Positions 1-5,796 of a DNA stretch of 6,284 bases are shown here, in pieces. A program made the position numbers and the translations under genes. Origin of the DNA: Flectobacillus roseus (GTDB lineage Bacteria; Bacteroidota; Bacteroidia; Cytophagales; Spirosomataceae). The notes below the pieces were generated by a model. The model was not told where the DNA came from. It saw only the letters and a program-made list of their open reading frames with translations, and made no database searches. The stretch is taken from NCBI RefSeq assembly GCF_030056665.1, contig NZ_JASHIG010000080.1, one strand, 5' to 3'. Numbering within the stretch: position 1 is the first letter of the stretch; each line of letters starts with the position of its first letter.

Positions 1-485
1 AAGAGGTCAATATACTGTGGAAAATTTCTTACGTTCCCAGTTATACGAGAGCCCACATCATCGAGTATGGTGATGGCATTCTTCAACGTAAGTGCCTCCT
101 GACAAAAGTCCTGAACCCTACTGCCTCTATCTCTTACGACTGCCCAGCAGTAATAATCCTCCTTACTAGCACCATAACTTTGAATGTCATCTACTGTAAT
201 GACCTTATAGTTTGGGAGTACAAAGTTTGGGTTGATGAAACCTATGGCTTTCCTAATACCTGCAGGCTCAAAAGACTCATGCCACATGGGGTCAAAAATC
301 AATACCTTTTTGATAAGTTTCTTCTGAATGGCCATTGCTTGGATGATATAGGCAAGCTGAAGCACTGTTGTGGTCTTAGCGGTTTTTTGAGCGCCCACAA
401 CAAGCCAGTTGAAGGCTTGTTGTTCAGCGTTAGGAGGACTATTTGACAAGGCTTCTTGTATTCGTTTGTACAAGTGATAGTCCAT
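1..485 (-). CDS. P-loop ATPase, HerA/FtsK/Zot-like (3' end outside window)
   Basis: This is the last gene of the minus-strand operon visible here. It starts at the ATG at 485-483 and runs off the left edge after 161 residues. Residues 31-38 (GAQKTAKT) fit a Walker A motif, preceded by a hydrophobic strand (WLVV). The glycine normally found before the lysine is replaced by Ala36. Residues 61-66 (VLIFDP) form a second core strand. Residues 138-143 (ITILDD) are a good Walker B with paired acidic residues. The order and spacing resemble HerA/FtsK-superfamily pumps, including Zot-like and packaging ATPases, rather than ParA, whose KGGxGKT signature is absent. The start is 7 bp after the preceding stop, which implies translational coupling. 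A role in DNA translocation or packaging is inferred from fold resemblance only. The missing C-terminus would be needed to place the family. Confidence 0.75.
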   Translation of the reverse strand, partial: MDYHLYKRIQEALSNSPPNAEQQAFNWLVVGAQKTAKTTTVLQLAYIIQAMAIQKKLIKKVLIFDPMWHESFEPAGIRKAIGFINPNFVLPNYKVITVDDIQSYGASKEDYYCWAVVRDRGSRVQDFCQEALTLKNAITILDDVGSRITGNVRNFPQYIDL

Positions 486-492
486 AATTGTA

Positions 493-801
493 TTAGCTAC
501 CAAGTAGCTGTTTTTTGAGTTCTTGTCTGAATATCTTAGGTACTGTTTCTAAAAGAGCGTCAATATTAGTCTCGAAGTATTCTTTTTTTGTGTGATTCAA
601 TTTTTCGAAACATTGATTGATGGCGTCTTTTACTTGCTCATGTGAATGTTTTTCAACATCAAAGTATAAATATTTGACTTTATTCGCAGTAACTATCACA
701 CAAACACCACTGGAGTGTTCATGAGAAACTTCCATATTGATATAATGCTCCTGAATATTCTTTGTTTTTTCTTGCAGAGCTGATAGGTCTAATCCAAACA
801 T
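493..801 (-). CDS. YbaB/EbfC-like nucleoid-associated protein (102 aa)
   Basis: The protein has the layout of the YbaB/EbfC fold. An N-terminal amphipathic helix (LQEKTKNIQEHY) leads into a short strand pair around SSGVCVIVTANKVKYLYFDV at residues 30-49. A helix starting HEQVKDAINQCFEKL follows, then a helical tail. YbaB proteins are about 100-110 aa dimers that bind DNA, so the length fits. The match is by pattern, not by search, and the classic glycine-rich turn is only partly kept. It sits between the 247-aa unknown gene (56-bp gap upstream) and the ATPase gene (7-bp gap downstream), so it is almost certainly co-transcribed. A DNA-coating or architectural role for the element is inferred. 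An unrelated small alpha/beta protein remains possible. Confidence 0.65.
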   Translation of the reverse strand: MFGLDLSALQEKTKNIQEHYINMEVSHEHSSGVCVIVTANKVKYLYFDVEKHSHEQVKDAINQCFEKLNHTKKEYFETNIDALLETVPKIFRQELKKQLLGS

Positions 802-857
802 AGTTTTAGATAATATGTGTTAAAATGAGTTCGATAAATTGTCCAAGCTTCTCCATG

Positions 858-1601
858 TTAGGTTTTCTTGTTAGTGAATTTTTCTAAGAGTTGCTTACCA
901 TATTCCATAGCTGGCTTCTTGTATTTGAGCGCCTTGTCAACCAACATATCTGCACCTAATTCATAGATTGGCGTACTCATAATGGTTGTGTACATACTGA
1001 TAATTTCCATCTCCGAAATCATCTGGTGTTTGCCAGCCATATACTCAAGTCTGTACTTTTGGAAAAGAGTATCTTCTAATAGCTCCAGTAAATCTTCCTC
1101 AATGTTAGTCGTAAGCTTAGTGAACTCTTTGAGTTTCATCTGGTTTTGCAAAGCGACTCTAATCTCGTCAGGCAAATCTTCCACTTCATCAATGTCATCA
1201 ATGTCATTTTCCTTTTCGTAGTCCTCAAGCTTTTTCTCTTCATCCAAGTCTTTTACGACCATCGTAAACAGTACACGCATGGTCACACCCTTTTGGCGTA
1301 GCACGGAACAGATTCTTCGAGCGTTAATCTTTGCTTCTTGTCGAAGGTTCTTTTCCACTTGTTCGATAGGAGCTGCGAAGGTAGCCTGTACTGGAGCAAT
1401 GGTTGCCTGAGGATAATTGACAGAAGGTTGTTGTTGATACGGATAACTTTCCTGAGAAATTTCGCTAGTTTGTTGTGGAGTACCCGCCAAACCGAATAGC
1501 CCAGGACCTTGTGCAATGGCATTGATATTTTGGGCAAACTGCTGTGTGGATTCAATTGCGCTTTTGCCCTTATTGAAAGTATTTTTTAGATTCTCAAACA
1601 T
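858..1601 (-). CDS. Hypothetical 247-aa protein with Q/P-rich and acidic segments
   Basis: I do not recognise this family. The start ATG at 1601-1599 lies 6 bp after the stop of the upstream gene. The N-terminal helix (1-31) is followed by a low-complexity segment (about 42-80) rich in Q, P, S and Y, probably a flexible linker. A predicted helical region (80-117) comes next, including a basic stretch around residues 86-105. Residues 118-146 are strongly acidic and contain a small DNA-level tandem repeat (GACATTGAT twice) that encodes DID-type residues. The C-terminal 100 residues look alpha-helical and end in a lysine-rich tail. There is no signal peptide or convincing membrane segment, so it is probably cytoplasmic. 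Its central position in the operon suggests a structural or assembly partner of the ATPase, but no function can be assigned. Confidence 0.75.
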   Translation of the reverse strand: MFENLKNTFNKGKSAIESTQQFAQNINAIAQGPGLFGLAGTPQQTSEISQESYPYQQQPSVNYPQATIAPVQATFAAPIEQVEKNLRQEAKINARRICSVLRQKGVTMRVLFTMVVKDLDEEKKLEDYEKENDIDDIDEVEDLPDEIRVALQNQMKLKEFTKLTTNIEEDLLELLEDTLFQKYRLEYMAGKHQMISEMEIISMYTTIMSTPIYELGADMLVDKALKYKKPAMEYGKQLLEKFTNKKT

Positions 1602-1607
1602 GATGTT

Positions 1608-2084
1608 TTATTTTTTGTCTAGTCTTTCGAATGCGTCTATAATAGCTTTTCCGATTCGCGTCCTCTTTATAAACTTCTTACCCCAAAGCATGGTAGCCGT
1701 CCAGATGTTCTCTTTAACCCTTGATTGAAAAGCCGAAGATGCTTGCAGGTATTTTTCCTCTAGTTGCTTGGTTTTCTTCTTTCTCCAACTCCAACGAAAC
1801 TTTGTTTGGGCATAATGCTTTTCCACTGAGTGCATAATCAATGGTTCTAATTGAAGCCCTTGAGTAGTCAAAACCCCTTGCTTAATAAGCATCTCGAAAA
1901 GCGCTTTTAGATGGACTTGATTGAACTCCTCTGTCTTAGATATCTGATTACGATATTGGAGGTTATTAAGTGCCTCTTGAAAGAAGGCATCCCAAAAAGC
2001 TGTGTCTCCTTCATCGTAGATTTTGCAAACTTCGAGAGGTGCATGAGTGGCATCATCTATGTCAATTACCGCTAGTACTTTCAT
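1608..2084 (-). CDS. Hypothetical 158-aa protein
   Basis: This is an unrecognised, mostly helical, soluble protein. The ATG at 2084-2082 lies inside the end of the upstream 264-aa gene, a 23-bp overlap in another frame. No later Met would give a sensible product, so the overlap and translational coupling look real. The N-terminus reads like a beta strand (MKVLAVIDID). A basic, aromatic patch at about 95-106 (FRWSWRKKK) and a basic C-terminal third (KKFIKRTRIGK) could contact nucleic acid. It is followed after 6 bp by the 247-aa gene. No motif identifies an enzyme. DNA or RNA binding is only a charge-based guess. Confidence 0.75.
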   Translation of the reverse strand: MKVLAVIDIDDATHAPLEVCKIYDEGDTAFWDAFFQEALNNLQYRNQISKTEEFNQVHLKALFEMLIKQGVLTTQGLQLEPLIMHSVEKHYAQTKFRWSWRKKKTKQLEEKYLQASSAFQSRVKENIWTATMLWGKKFIKRTRIGKAIIDAFERLDKK

Positions 2085-2856
2085 GTTTTTCTAAGAGTTC
2101 GGCAAAGTATTCAGGAGTATAATCTCTCGACATAAAATGAGGTTCATTAGCAAGTTCTGCCGCTATTCCAAAGACATATTCCAAGCCCTTAAGTAGTTCA
2201 TCAAACTTTATGGACAATGCCTGATAGCTTGCCGTGTTCTCCTGTTGAGAAGCTTGTACAAGCGAGAGTTTTTCGTACTGACTGCGATAATAAATTGCTT
2301 CCTGTTGTGCTTGCTGAAGCTGTGTTTCGAGTTCTTCAAGACGAAGCTTAACAGCGAACGTGCTTTGCGTCTGAATTTCTGTTTTTTTATCTGGTTGTTC
2401 CCCATCATATTGATAGTCGTTAACGGCGTTAACGCCATGTTTTACTTCGTTAACGCTATCGTTAACACGTGTAAACGGCTGGTTAACAGCGTTTACACTA
2501 TTTTCAGCGCTTTGGGTGAGAGGGTGGGGGTGCGTTAACGCCATTTTGGCTAAACCTGTAAAAAAAACCTCCTTCAAAAAGTCTTGAAAATCGAGTTTTT
2601 GGCTTTCATTTTGTCCTTTTTCTCGGTTTTGAACTACCTCATATAGCTCAGAAAGTTCAGGTTCTGACAGACAGATATGAACTTTATGGGAATCATAATC
2701 AAGCCTGTTGATGTAGAGGAAAGTTCGGTTTAAAATCAGGTAGTTTAGCAAGGATGATAGCCCTTCAAATCCGAAAACACTAGCTTCTACTTCAAGATTT
2801 CGTTTAGTCTGTTCAGGTACTCTTGCCCCAATACCGACACGTGCGATATCCTCCAT
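2062..2856 (-). CDS. Ribbon-helix-helix-like DNA-binding protein with coiled coil (264 aa)
   Basis: Residues 8-46 fit a ribbon-helix-helix pattern: a short strand (GARVP), a helix (EQTKRNLEVEASVFG), a turn, and a second helix (LSSLLNYLIL). This is the fold of many plasmid repressors, relaxosome accessory proteins and partition proteins. A helical region follows (64-106). Residues 121-146 are a low-complexity segment with five Val-Asn pairs encoded by GTTAAC plus one encoded by GTAAAC, arranged VNAVN-x5-VN-DS-VN-x5-VNAVN. Residues 169-203 form a Leu/Gln-rich likely coiled coil (LRLEELETQLQQAQQ), and the C-terminus is acidic. The start is 2 bp after the upstream stop, and the 3' end overlaps the next gene by 23 bp. 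Autoregulation, partition or origin/oriT binding are reasonable roles by family analogy but none is shown. The RHH assignment is by eye. Confidence 0.75.
   Translation of the reverse strand: MEDIARVGIGARVPEQTKRNLEVEASVFGFEGLSSLLNYLILNRTFLYINRLDYDSHKVHICLSEPELSELYEVVQNREKGQNESQKLDFQDFLKEVFFTGLAKMALTHPHPLTQSAENSVNAVNQPFTRVNDSVNEVKHGVNAVNDYQYDGEQPDKKTEIQTQSTFAVKLRLEELETQLQQAQQEAIYYRSQYEKLSLVQASQQENTASYQALSIKFDELLKGLEYVFGIAAELANEPHFMSRDYTPEYFAELLEKHESTSGN
2419..2539. repeat. Symmetric GTTAAC array inside the RHH gene
   Basis: Exact GTTAAC hexamers start at 2419, 2428, 2449, 2461, 2482 and 2534, with a one-mismatch copy (GTTTAC) at 2491. Spacings from 2419 to 2491 are 9, 21, 12, 21 and 9 bp, a mirror-symmetric layout about position 2458. 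The 21-, 42- and 63-bp distances equal 2, 4 and 6 helical turns. The site at 2428 sits in a perfect 12-bp palindrome (GGCGTTAACGCC). Six of the seven GTTAAC hexamers in the window lie in these 121 bp; the other is at 5726. Such an array could be a cluster of protein-binding sites (operator, centromere or iteron-like), but it also encodes the Val-Asn repeat of the host gene, so protein-level repetition is the alternative explanation. Confidence 0.8.
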
Positions 2857-2858
2857 GA

Positions 2859-3068
2859 TTAGTATGGTTTTGAAATTTCCGCAATGAGTGTTACAGGATT
2901 TGAAATGACATTATTGTCTTCATCTTCAGTGTCAAAAATATTGACGGCAAGACCTAAATCATTCAATTCTTTGGAGAGTGTATTGATAGCAGAGAGGTGT
3001 TGTCTTAATTGTTCAGACTTCTGATTTCTGATTGCTTCATCTTGCGCATTTACTACAATATCAGTCAT
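2859..3068 (-). CDS. Hypothetical 69-aa protein, first gene of the operon
   Basis: This short, soluble, unrecognised protein is the promoter-proximal gene of the minus-strand operon. The middle (about 12-40) is a Leu/Gln/Lys-rich likely amphipathic helix (LRQHLSAINTLSKELNDLG) that may form a coiled coil. It is followed by an acidic stretch (DTEDED) and a hydrophobic end. The ATG at 3068-3066 is followed by an open frame whose stop is only 2 bp before the ATG of the RHH-like gene, which supports it as a real, coupled gene. It may be a small accessory partner of the RHH-like protein. That is inferred from position only. Confidence 0.65.
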   Translation of the reverse strand: MTDIVVNAQDEAIRNQKSEQLRQHLSAINTLSKELNDLGLAVNIFDTEDEDNNVISNPVTLIAEISKPY

Positions 3069-3212
3069 GTTCGTAGTTGTTTAGAAGAGAGAAAAAGTGT
3101 ATTTTTGATAGTCTTTTCCAGAGATACTACAAAAACCTCACTCATCCTCTCTTTAGTTAGCATCTGCCTTTTGTTTTTGTAAAGGTGTGATGGCTACACT
3201 TCGTATGCAAGC

Positions 3213-3256
3213 CCTGATACACTATTGAAACACTAATGAAACGCTTTTGAAACAAT
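3213..3256 (+). repeat. Four tandem 11-bp direct repeats (iteron/operator-like)
   Basis: Units are CCTGATACACT, ATTGAAACACT, AATGAAACGCT and TTTGAAACAAT, at 3213, 3224, 3235 and 3246. The last three share an exact TGAAAC core at 3226, 3237 and 3248, an 11-bp period, so successive cores lie on nearly the same DNA face. The first unit is degenerate (TGATAC). They lie immediately upstream of the HTH gene and overlap its likely promoter, which suggests operator sites for that protein or for the RHH-like protein. Replication iterons are a second possibility, though iterons are usually longer. Confidence 0.7.
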
Positions 3257-3258
3257 TC

Positions 3259-3266
3259 TAACTTTA
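3259..3266 (+). promoter_or_regulatory. Possible Bacteroidota -7 box (TAACTTTA)
   Basis: TAACTTTA matches TAnnTTTG at seven of eight positions. It lies 5 bp upstream of the ATG of the HTH gene, so transcription would begin at or next to the start codon and give an almost leaderless message. No TTTG lies at the usual distance of about 19-21 bp upstream; the nearest TTTG (3246-3249) is too close. The fourth 11-bp repeat ends 2 bp before the box, so a bound protein would be expected to affect this promoter. Confidence 0.3.
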
Positions 3267-3271
3267 GACCG

Positions 3272-3457
3272 ATGAGAGGTATTACAAAAAAAGAAATTAG
3301 GACTATACTTAATTGCGAAAGTAGAGCTACATTTAATCGCCACATCAACAGAGGGGGACTCCGCACAAAGCTCCCATCATTTTTCTATGAACGTAACACT
3401 TTTTATGGGGAGGAGATAGTGATATTGGAGAGGGTGTTTAGTGCGAAGTTGGGGTGA
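3272..3457 (+). CDS. Small helix-turn-helix-like protein (61 aa)
   Basis: This is the only supported plus-strand gene. The sequence ITKKEIRTILNCESRATFNR followed by HINRG (residues 4-28) reads as a helix-turn-helix. One helix (KKEIRTIL) is followed by a turn (NCES) and a recognition-type helix (RATFNRHINRG). A basic, aromatic linker and a final helix (GEEIVILERVF) follow. Small proteins of this build act as transcription regulators or excisionase-like factors in mobile elements. It is divergent from the six-gene operon and preceded directly by four 11-bp repeats, so it may bind them. The ATG at 3272 is chosen because the promoter-like box lies just before it and the HTH begins at residue 4. 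The opposite-strand 69-aa frame (3157-3366) is a shadow. Assignment is by eye. Confidence 0.65.
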   Translation: MRGITKKEIRTILNCESRATFNRHINRGGLRTKLPSFFYERNTFYGEEIVILERVFSAKLG

Positions 3458-3475
3458 GGTTATATATTTTAAGAG

Positions 3476-3530
3476 CAGATTAAAAGTTATCAATAATAGT
3501 ACTGATTAACTTTTAATCTGTACTATTATT
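3476..3530. repeat. Interleaved inverted repeats A-B-A'-B'
   Basis: Arm A (CAGATTAAAAGTTA, 3476-3489) is a perfect 14-bp inverted match of A' (3507-3520). Arm B (AATAATAGTAC, 3492-3502) is a perfect 11-bp inverted match of B' (3520-3530). The B hairpin extends inward past one mismatch by GATT/AATC, giving a 7-nt loop (3508-3514). Because A' and B' overlap and the arms interleave, the two hairpins are largely mutually exclusive in single-stranded DNA or RNA. They lie 18 bp after the HTH stop codon. The B hairpin could act as a terminator, but no T-run follows it, so a recombination or binding site is an equal possibility. Confidence 0.75.
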
Positions 3531-3549
3531 AGGGAATCTTACACACAAC
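3487..3549 (+). repeat. Left copy of a flanking module
   Basis: This stretch contains, in order, TTATC, AATAGTACTG (3495-3504), a TTAAC-TTTAA part, TACTATT (3521-3527) and GAATCTTACACACAAC (3534-3549). The same blocks recur in order and orientation at 6004-6087 on the other side of the cassette. It ends exactly in the attC R' half-site. It may be the conserved flank of a recombination site. Confidence 0.5.
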
Positions 3550-3672
3550 GGCTGCGTGTATGAAACGTTTGGCATTTCGAAGCTGTTTCCTGTCAAGTTA
3601 CAACTACTTTTGATAAGAGCAGAAATGCTTAATAAACCGTTGTCTGCCAAATATTTATACACGTTGTTGGGC
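3543..3672 (-). other. attC-like integron recombination site
   Basis: Read on the minus strand, the site begins with R'' GCCCAAC (3672-3666), which fits RYYYAAC, and ends with R' GTTGTGT (3549-3543), which fits GTTRRRY with one mismatch. Between them are matched arms: CAAC/GTTG (3546-3549 with 3666-3669), CGTGTAT/ATACACG (3555-3561 with 3657-3663) and TTTGGCA/TGCCAAA (3568-3574 with 3645-3651). Unequal spacers (5 bp versus 2 bp) between the outer arms would leave the extrahelical bases typical of folded attC. The length of about 130 bp is within the known range. It starts 9 bp after the stop of the 694-aa gene, on the same strand, as in a real cassette. Confidence 0.7.
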
Positions 3673-5796
3673 GTTTGTTATTTTATATTATCTGTTTATC
3701 CGACCAATAAAATGTTAAATCATCTAGCTCTTCCACTATCATATGAACATTATCATCAAGTAATTTTGAATGAGGACTTTTGTGATAATCTTGTTTTGTA
3801 ATACTACAAGTTGCTTTTTTTAATATATAAGCCATCACTGGTTTTATTTTACCTTTCAATATGTCATCATACAATTCCTTTTTCTCCACAGGAATACTAA
3901 ATCTATACGAAAGACCATTGTCATCAGAAAATGGTTCTAAATTAAATTCTTCTGCTACAATCTTTCTTTTCATATAAAGAACACCGTCAAACTGGCAAAT
4001 GTCTTGTACTAATGGTTTGTCGATGCACTCTTCATATGTTTCATTCAAATATGTTCTCTGGTTATCTAACCACTTTTTCAAACTCTTTCTGTGTACAGGA
4101 ATTACTAGAAATTTTTCAATCCAATTATATAAATTCTCGATATGTCCCAAACAACTAACTCGAACCTCTTTATCTTCAATATTCCATGCAATCGTAAATG
4201 ACACTATTGTATTAAGGTCTCTATTTATCATTCTTTCGAAGATAGTACTCAATGCTTTTAGTGTAACTTGAATATCTTCTGTTGGATCATTATTTCCATG
4301 GAAAATACATGGAATATTCCAGTATTCATCTTTATAATTTCCATAGAGTGTATCATCTTTTATATTTAATATTTTTCCCAATCGACTTAATGCTTTTTTA
4401 ACTTCTATGATTTCATCTTCGAGAATACTTTTATCTTCACCGTTAATATTAATCAAATCATAAATAGAAACAGAATGACTGATGTTTTCGAAATTGTCAT
4501 TCTTGTTGTAGTAAGATATAAGAAGTTTAATACCATCACTTTTATCCATTGAATGAGGTACTAATTGTTGCATTAATGATTTATTATCAGGCTCTTTATC
4601 AAGTTCTGATTTTGGTTTTGTAATCCCGAAATACTCATAAATCAACGGATTATCCTGCATATAATTAGTTATTAAGCTTTTCCAGTTCTTTAATTCAAGC
4701 TTACCATCAACTCTAAATAACTTTGTATATTCACTTCTCCTCCCAAAGTCTGTCATGTTTTGGTCTATTCTTTCAAAATATAAGTCAGAATCATACCCCC
4801 GAATAGCACCATCAAAGTGTACAAAAGTTTCTTTTAAAGTATCGTAAATTGAATGCATATATCTGCAACCGAAAAAATCCTTCATTGTAGGAGCATTATT
4901 TTCTCGCAATTCTTCAAGTTCAAATTCTTTTAGTTTATTGTTGTCTTTCCAAAAGAATTCTGTTGTTGAAATGCCATGATAATCTCTTTCAAACTCACTA
5001 CAATTATGCTTTGTTAATCCTTTTTGAATATTACTTATATCATCAGTGTATTTTGGACCAAACCAATACTCATATTCCATTGATTCAAGAAAAGTGGGCG
5101 AGTATCCAATCAAATCCCAATCAATTGATATTTTTATAGTAATATTCTCATTATTCCGCATAGACATTAACTCATCCAAGAAAATGAAATGGAAATTATT
5201 ATGTCTTGATAATGACCTCCTAAAAAAGCTATGTGAGTATATACATAATGGAAGAGTGTTATGAAAAAACACTCCTTGATATTTATAAGTGAAATTTTTG
5301 TTTAGATCTTCCAGCTTAATTAATCCATCTTTATCTTGAAAATCAACTAATTCTTTAAATATTCTCTTAACAATATTGTCGTTAAAGATTGACAAAGTAC
5401 CTGTTTCAAGGTAATTAAATTCAGAATCTAAATAACTTTTAACTAATTCGTAAAGTTTGTTGTCATTCTGGTCAACCGCATTTTTTATACTCTTTAGATG
5501 GAAATATTTTTTAAAATCGGTTATTTGTTCACTATCCTCGTCATTTTGTGGAATTAAAGAAAGTCCTAAACTTCTTACCATTTTGGGTTCAAAGTATAAA
5601 CCGAATGGTATCATAGCTCCAACTGGTCGATGAATATCATGTCCGAGGTGCATAGGAACCCCCTCTGTAGCTTTCATCCAAATCATATCCTCCATTGCAG
5701 AAATTGCGATTAGATGACCGTATTTGTTAACTCTATCTGTATTTAATATTGCTAATGATTTGTACATTGCTCAGTCTATGTTTAAATGACGCCCAA
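3549..5796 (-). mobile_element. Integron-type gene cassette, orphan (CALIN-like)
   Basis: The predicted cassette runs from the cut in G/TTGGGC at 5797/5796 to the cut in G/TTGTGT at 3549/3548, about 2.25 kb. Its first bases (TTGGGCGT) are the exact complement of its own R'' end (ACGCCCAA), the hallmark of a cassette that once circularised. It holds one gene on the same strand as the attC, with 29 bp before the ATG and 9 bp after the stop. It is long for a cassette. No integrase gene or attI is visible. The site upstream of 5797 has the core half-site but no recognisable full attC partner, which weakens the case. Confidence 0.6.
3683..5767 (-). CDS. Large cassette-borne protein of unknown function (694 aa)
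   Basis: I do not recognise this family with confidence. It is a soluble-looking, Asn/Asp/Lys/Ile-rich protein with no signal peptide, clear membrane segment or P-loop. The N-terminal 70 residues contain GVPMHLGHDIHRPVG (36-50) followed by serines at 66 and 70. This vaguely recalls the His-Asp region of HK97-type prohead proteases, but it is weak. The middle has aromatic-rich stretches (for example MEYEYWFGPKY and FRVDGKLELKNWKSLI) that look like conserved core. The C-terminal third is helical and charged. The ATG at 5767 is chosen because it lies 29 bp inside the cassette boundary and the frame is open from there. The gene is visibly more AT-rich than the operon to its left, consistent with separate acquisition. 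It could be defence, metabolic or other cargo; nothing here decides. Confidence 0.85.
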   Translation of the reverse strand: MYKSLAILNTDRVNKYGHLIAISAMEDMIWMKATEGVPMHLGHDIHRPVGAMIPFGLYFEPKMVRSLGLSLIPQNDEDSEQITDFKKYFHLKSIKNAVDQNDNKLYELVKSYLDSEFNYLETGTLSIFNDNIVKRIFKELVDFQDKDGLIKLEDLNKNFTYKYQGVFFHNTLPLCIYSHSFFRRSLSRHNNFHFIFLDELMSMRNNENITIKISIDWDLIGYSPTFLESMEYEYWFGPKYTDDISNIQKGLTKHNCSEFERDYHGISTTEFFWKDNNKLKEFELEELRENNAPTMKDFFGCRYMHSIYDTLKETFVHFDGAIRGYDSDLYFERIDQNMTDFGRRSEYTKLFRVDGKLELKNWKSLITNYMQDNPLIYEYFGITKPKSELDKEPDNKSLMQQLVPHSMDKSDGIKLLISYYNKNDNFENISHSVSIYDLININGEDKSILEDEIIEVKKALSRLGKILNIKDDTLYGNYKDEYWNIPCIFHGNNDPTEDIQVTLKALSTIFERMINRDLNTIVSFTIAWNIEDKEVRVSCLGHIENLYNWIEKFLVIPVHRKSLKKWLDNQRTYLNETYEECIDKPLVQDICQFDGVLYMKRKIVAEEFNLEPFSDDNGLSYRFSIPVEKKELYDDILKGKIKPVMAYILKKATCSITKQDYHKSPHSKLLDDNVHMIVEELDDLTFYWSDKQII

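Larger units (their letters stand above)
3069..3271. promoter_or_regulatory. Divergent intergenic control region
   Basis: These 203 bp separate the start of the minus-strand operon from the start of the plus-strand HTH gene, so both promoters should lie here. The right half holds the tandem 11-bp repeats and a TAnnTTTG-like box for the HTH gene. For the minus operon I find only a weak -7-like match (TATCTCTG, reverse strand of 3117-3124) without a convincing -33 TTTG at normal spacing. The layout, with a small DNA-binding protein divergent from an operon and repeats between them, is typical of a regulatory switch. Confidence 0.5.

Noticed and set aside
372..395. ParA-type partition ATPase identity for the left-edge gene
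   Set aside because: The ParA deviant Walker A (KGGxGKT) is absent and the Walker B is ILDD rather than the ParA type.
180..446. Plus-strand 88-aa open frame
   Set aside because: It lies wholly opposite the ATPase gene, whose Walker motifs show that the minus strand is coding.
495..516. Hairpin AGCTAC-CAA-GTAGCT followed by G and six T on the plus strand, resembling an intrinsic terminator
   Set aside because: It overlaps the last codons and stop of the minus-strand YbaB-like gene, there is no plus-strand gene to terminate, and the stem is only 6 bp with a 3-nt loop.
982..1221. Plus-strand 79-aa serine-rich open frame
   Set aside because: It is the antisense shadow of the acidic segment of the 247-aa gene; the serine runs mirror Asp/Glu codons.
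2208..2538. Overlapping open frames on both strands across the GTTAAC array
   Set aside because: They are shadows of the RHH-like gene, which has coupled start and stop positions with its neighbours.
3213..3256. CRISPR array
   Set aside because: The units are 11 bp and contiguous, with no spacers.
3492..3530. A chromosomal dif/XerCD site
   Set aside because: The palindrome has the wrong spacer length (17 bp between 11-bp arms) and does not match the dif consensus I know.
3556..3801. Plus-strand 81-aa open frame
   Set aside because: It is read through the attC-like palindrome and the end of the 694-aa gene. Frames of this kind across such repeats are a common annotation artefact.
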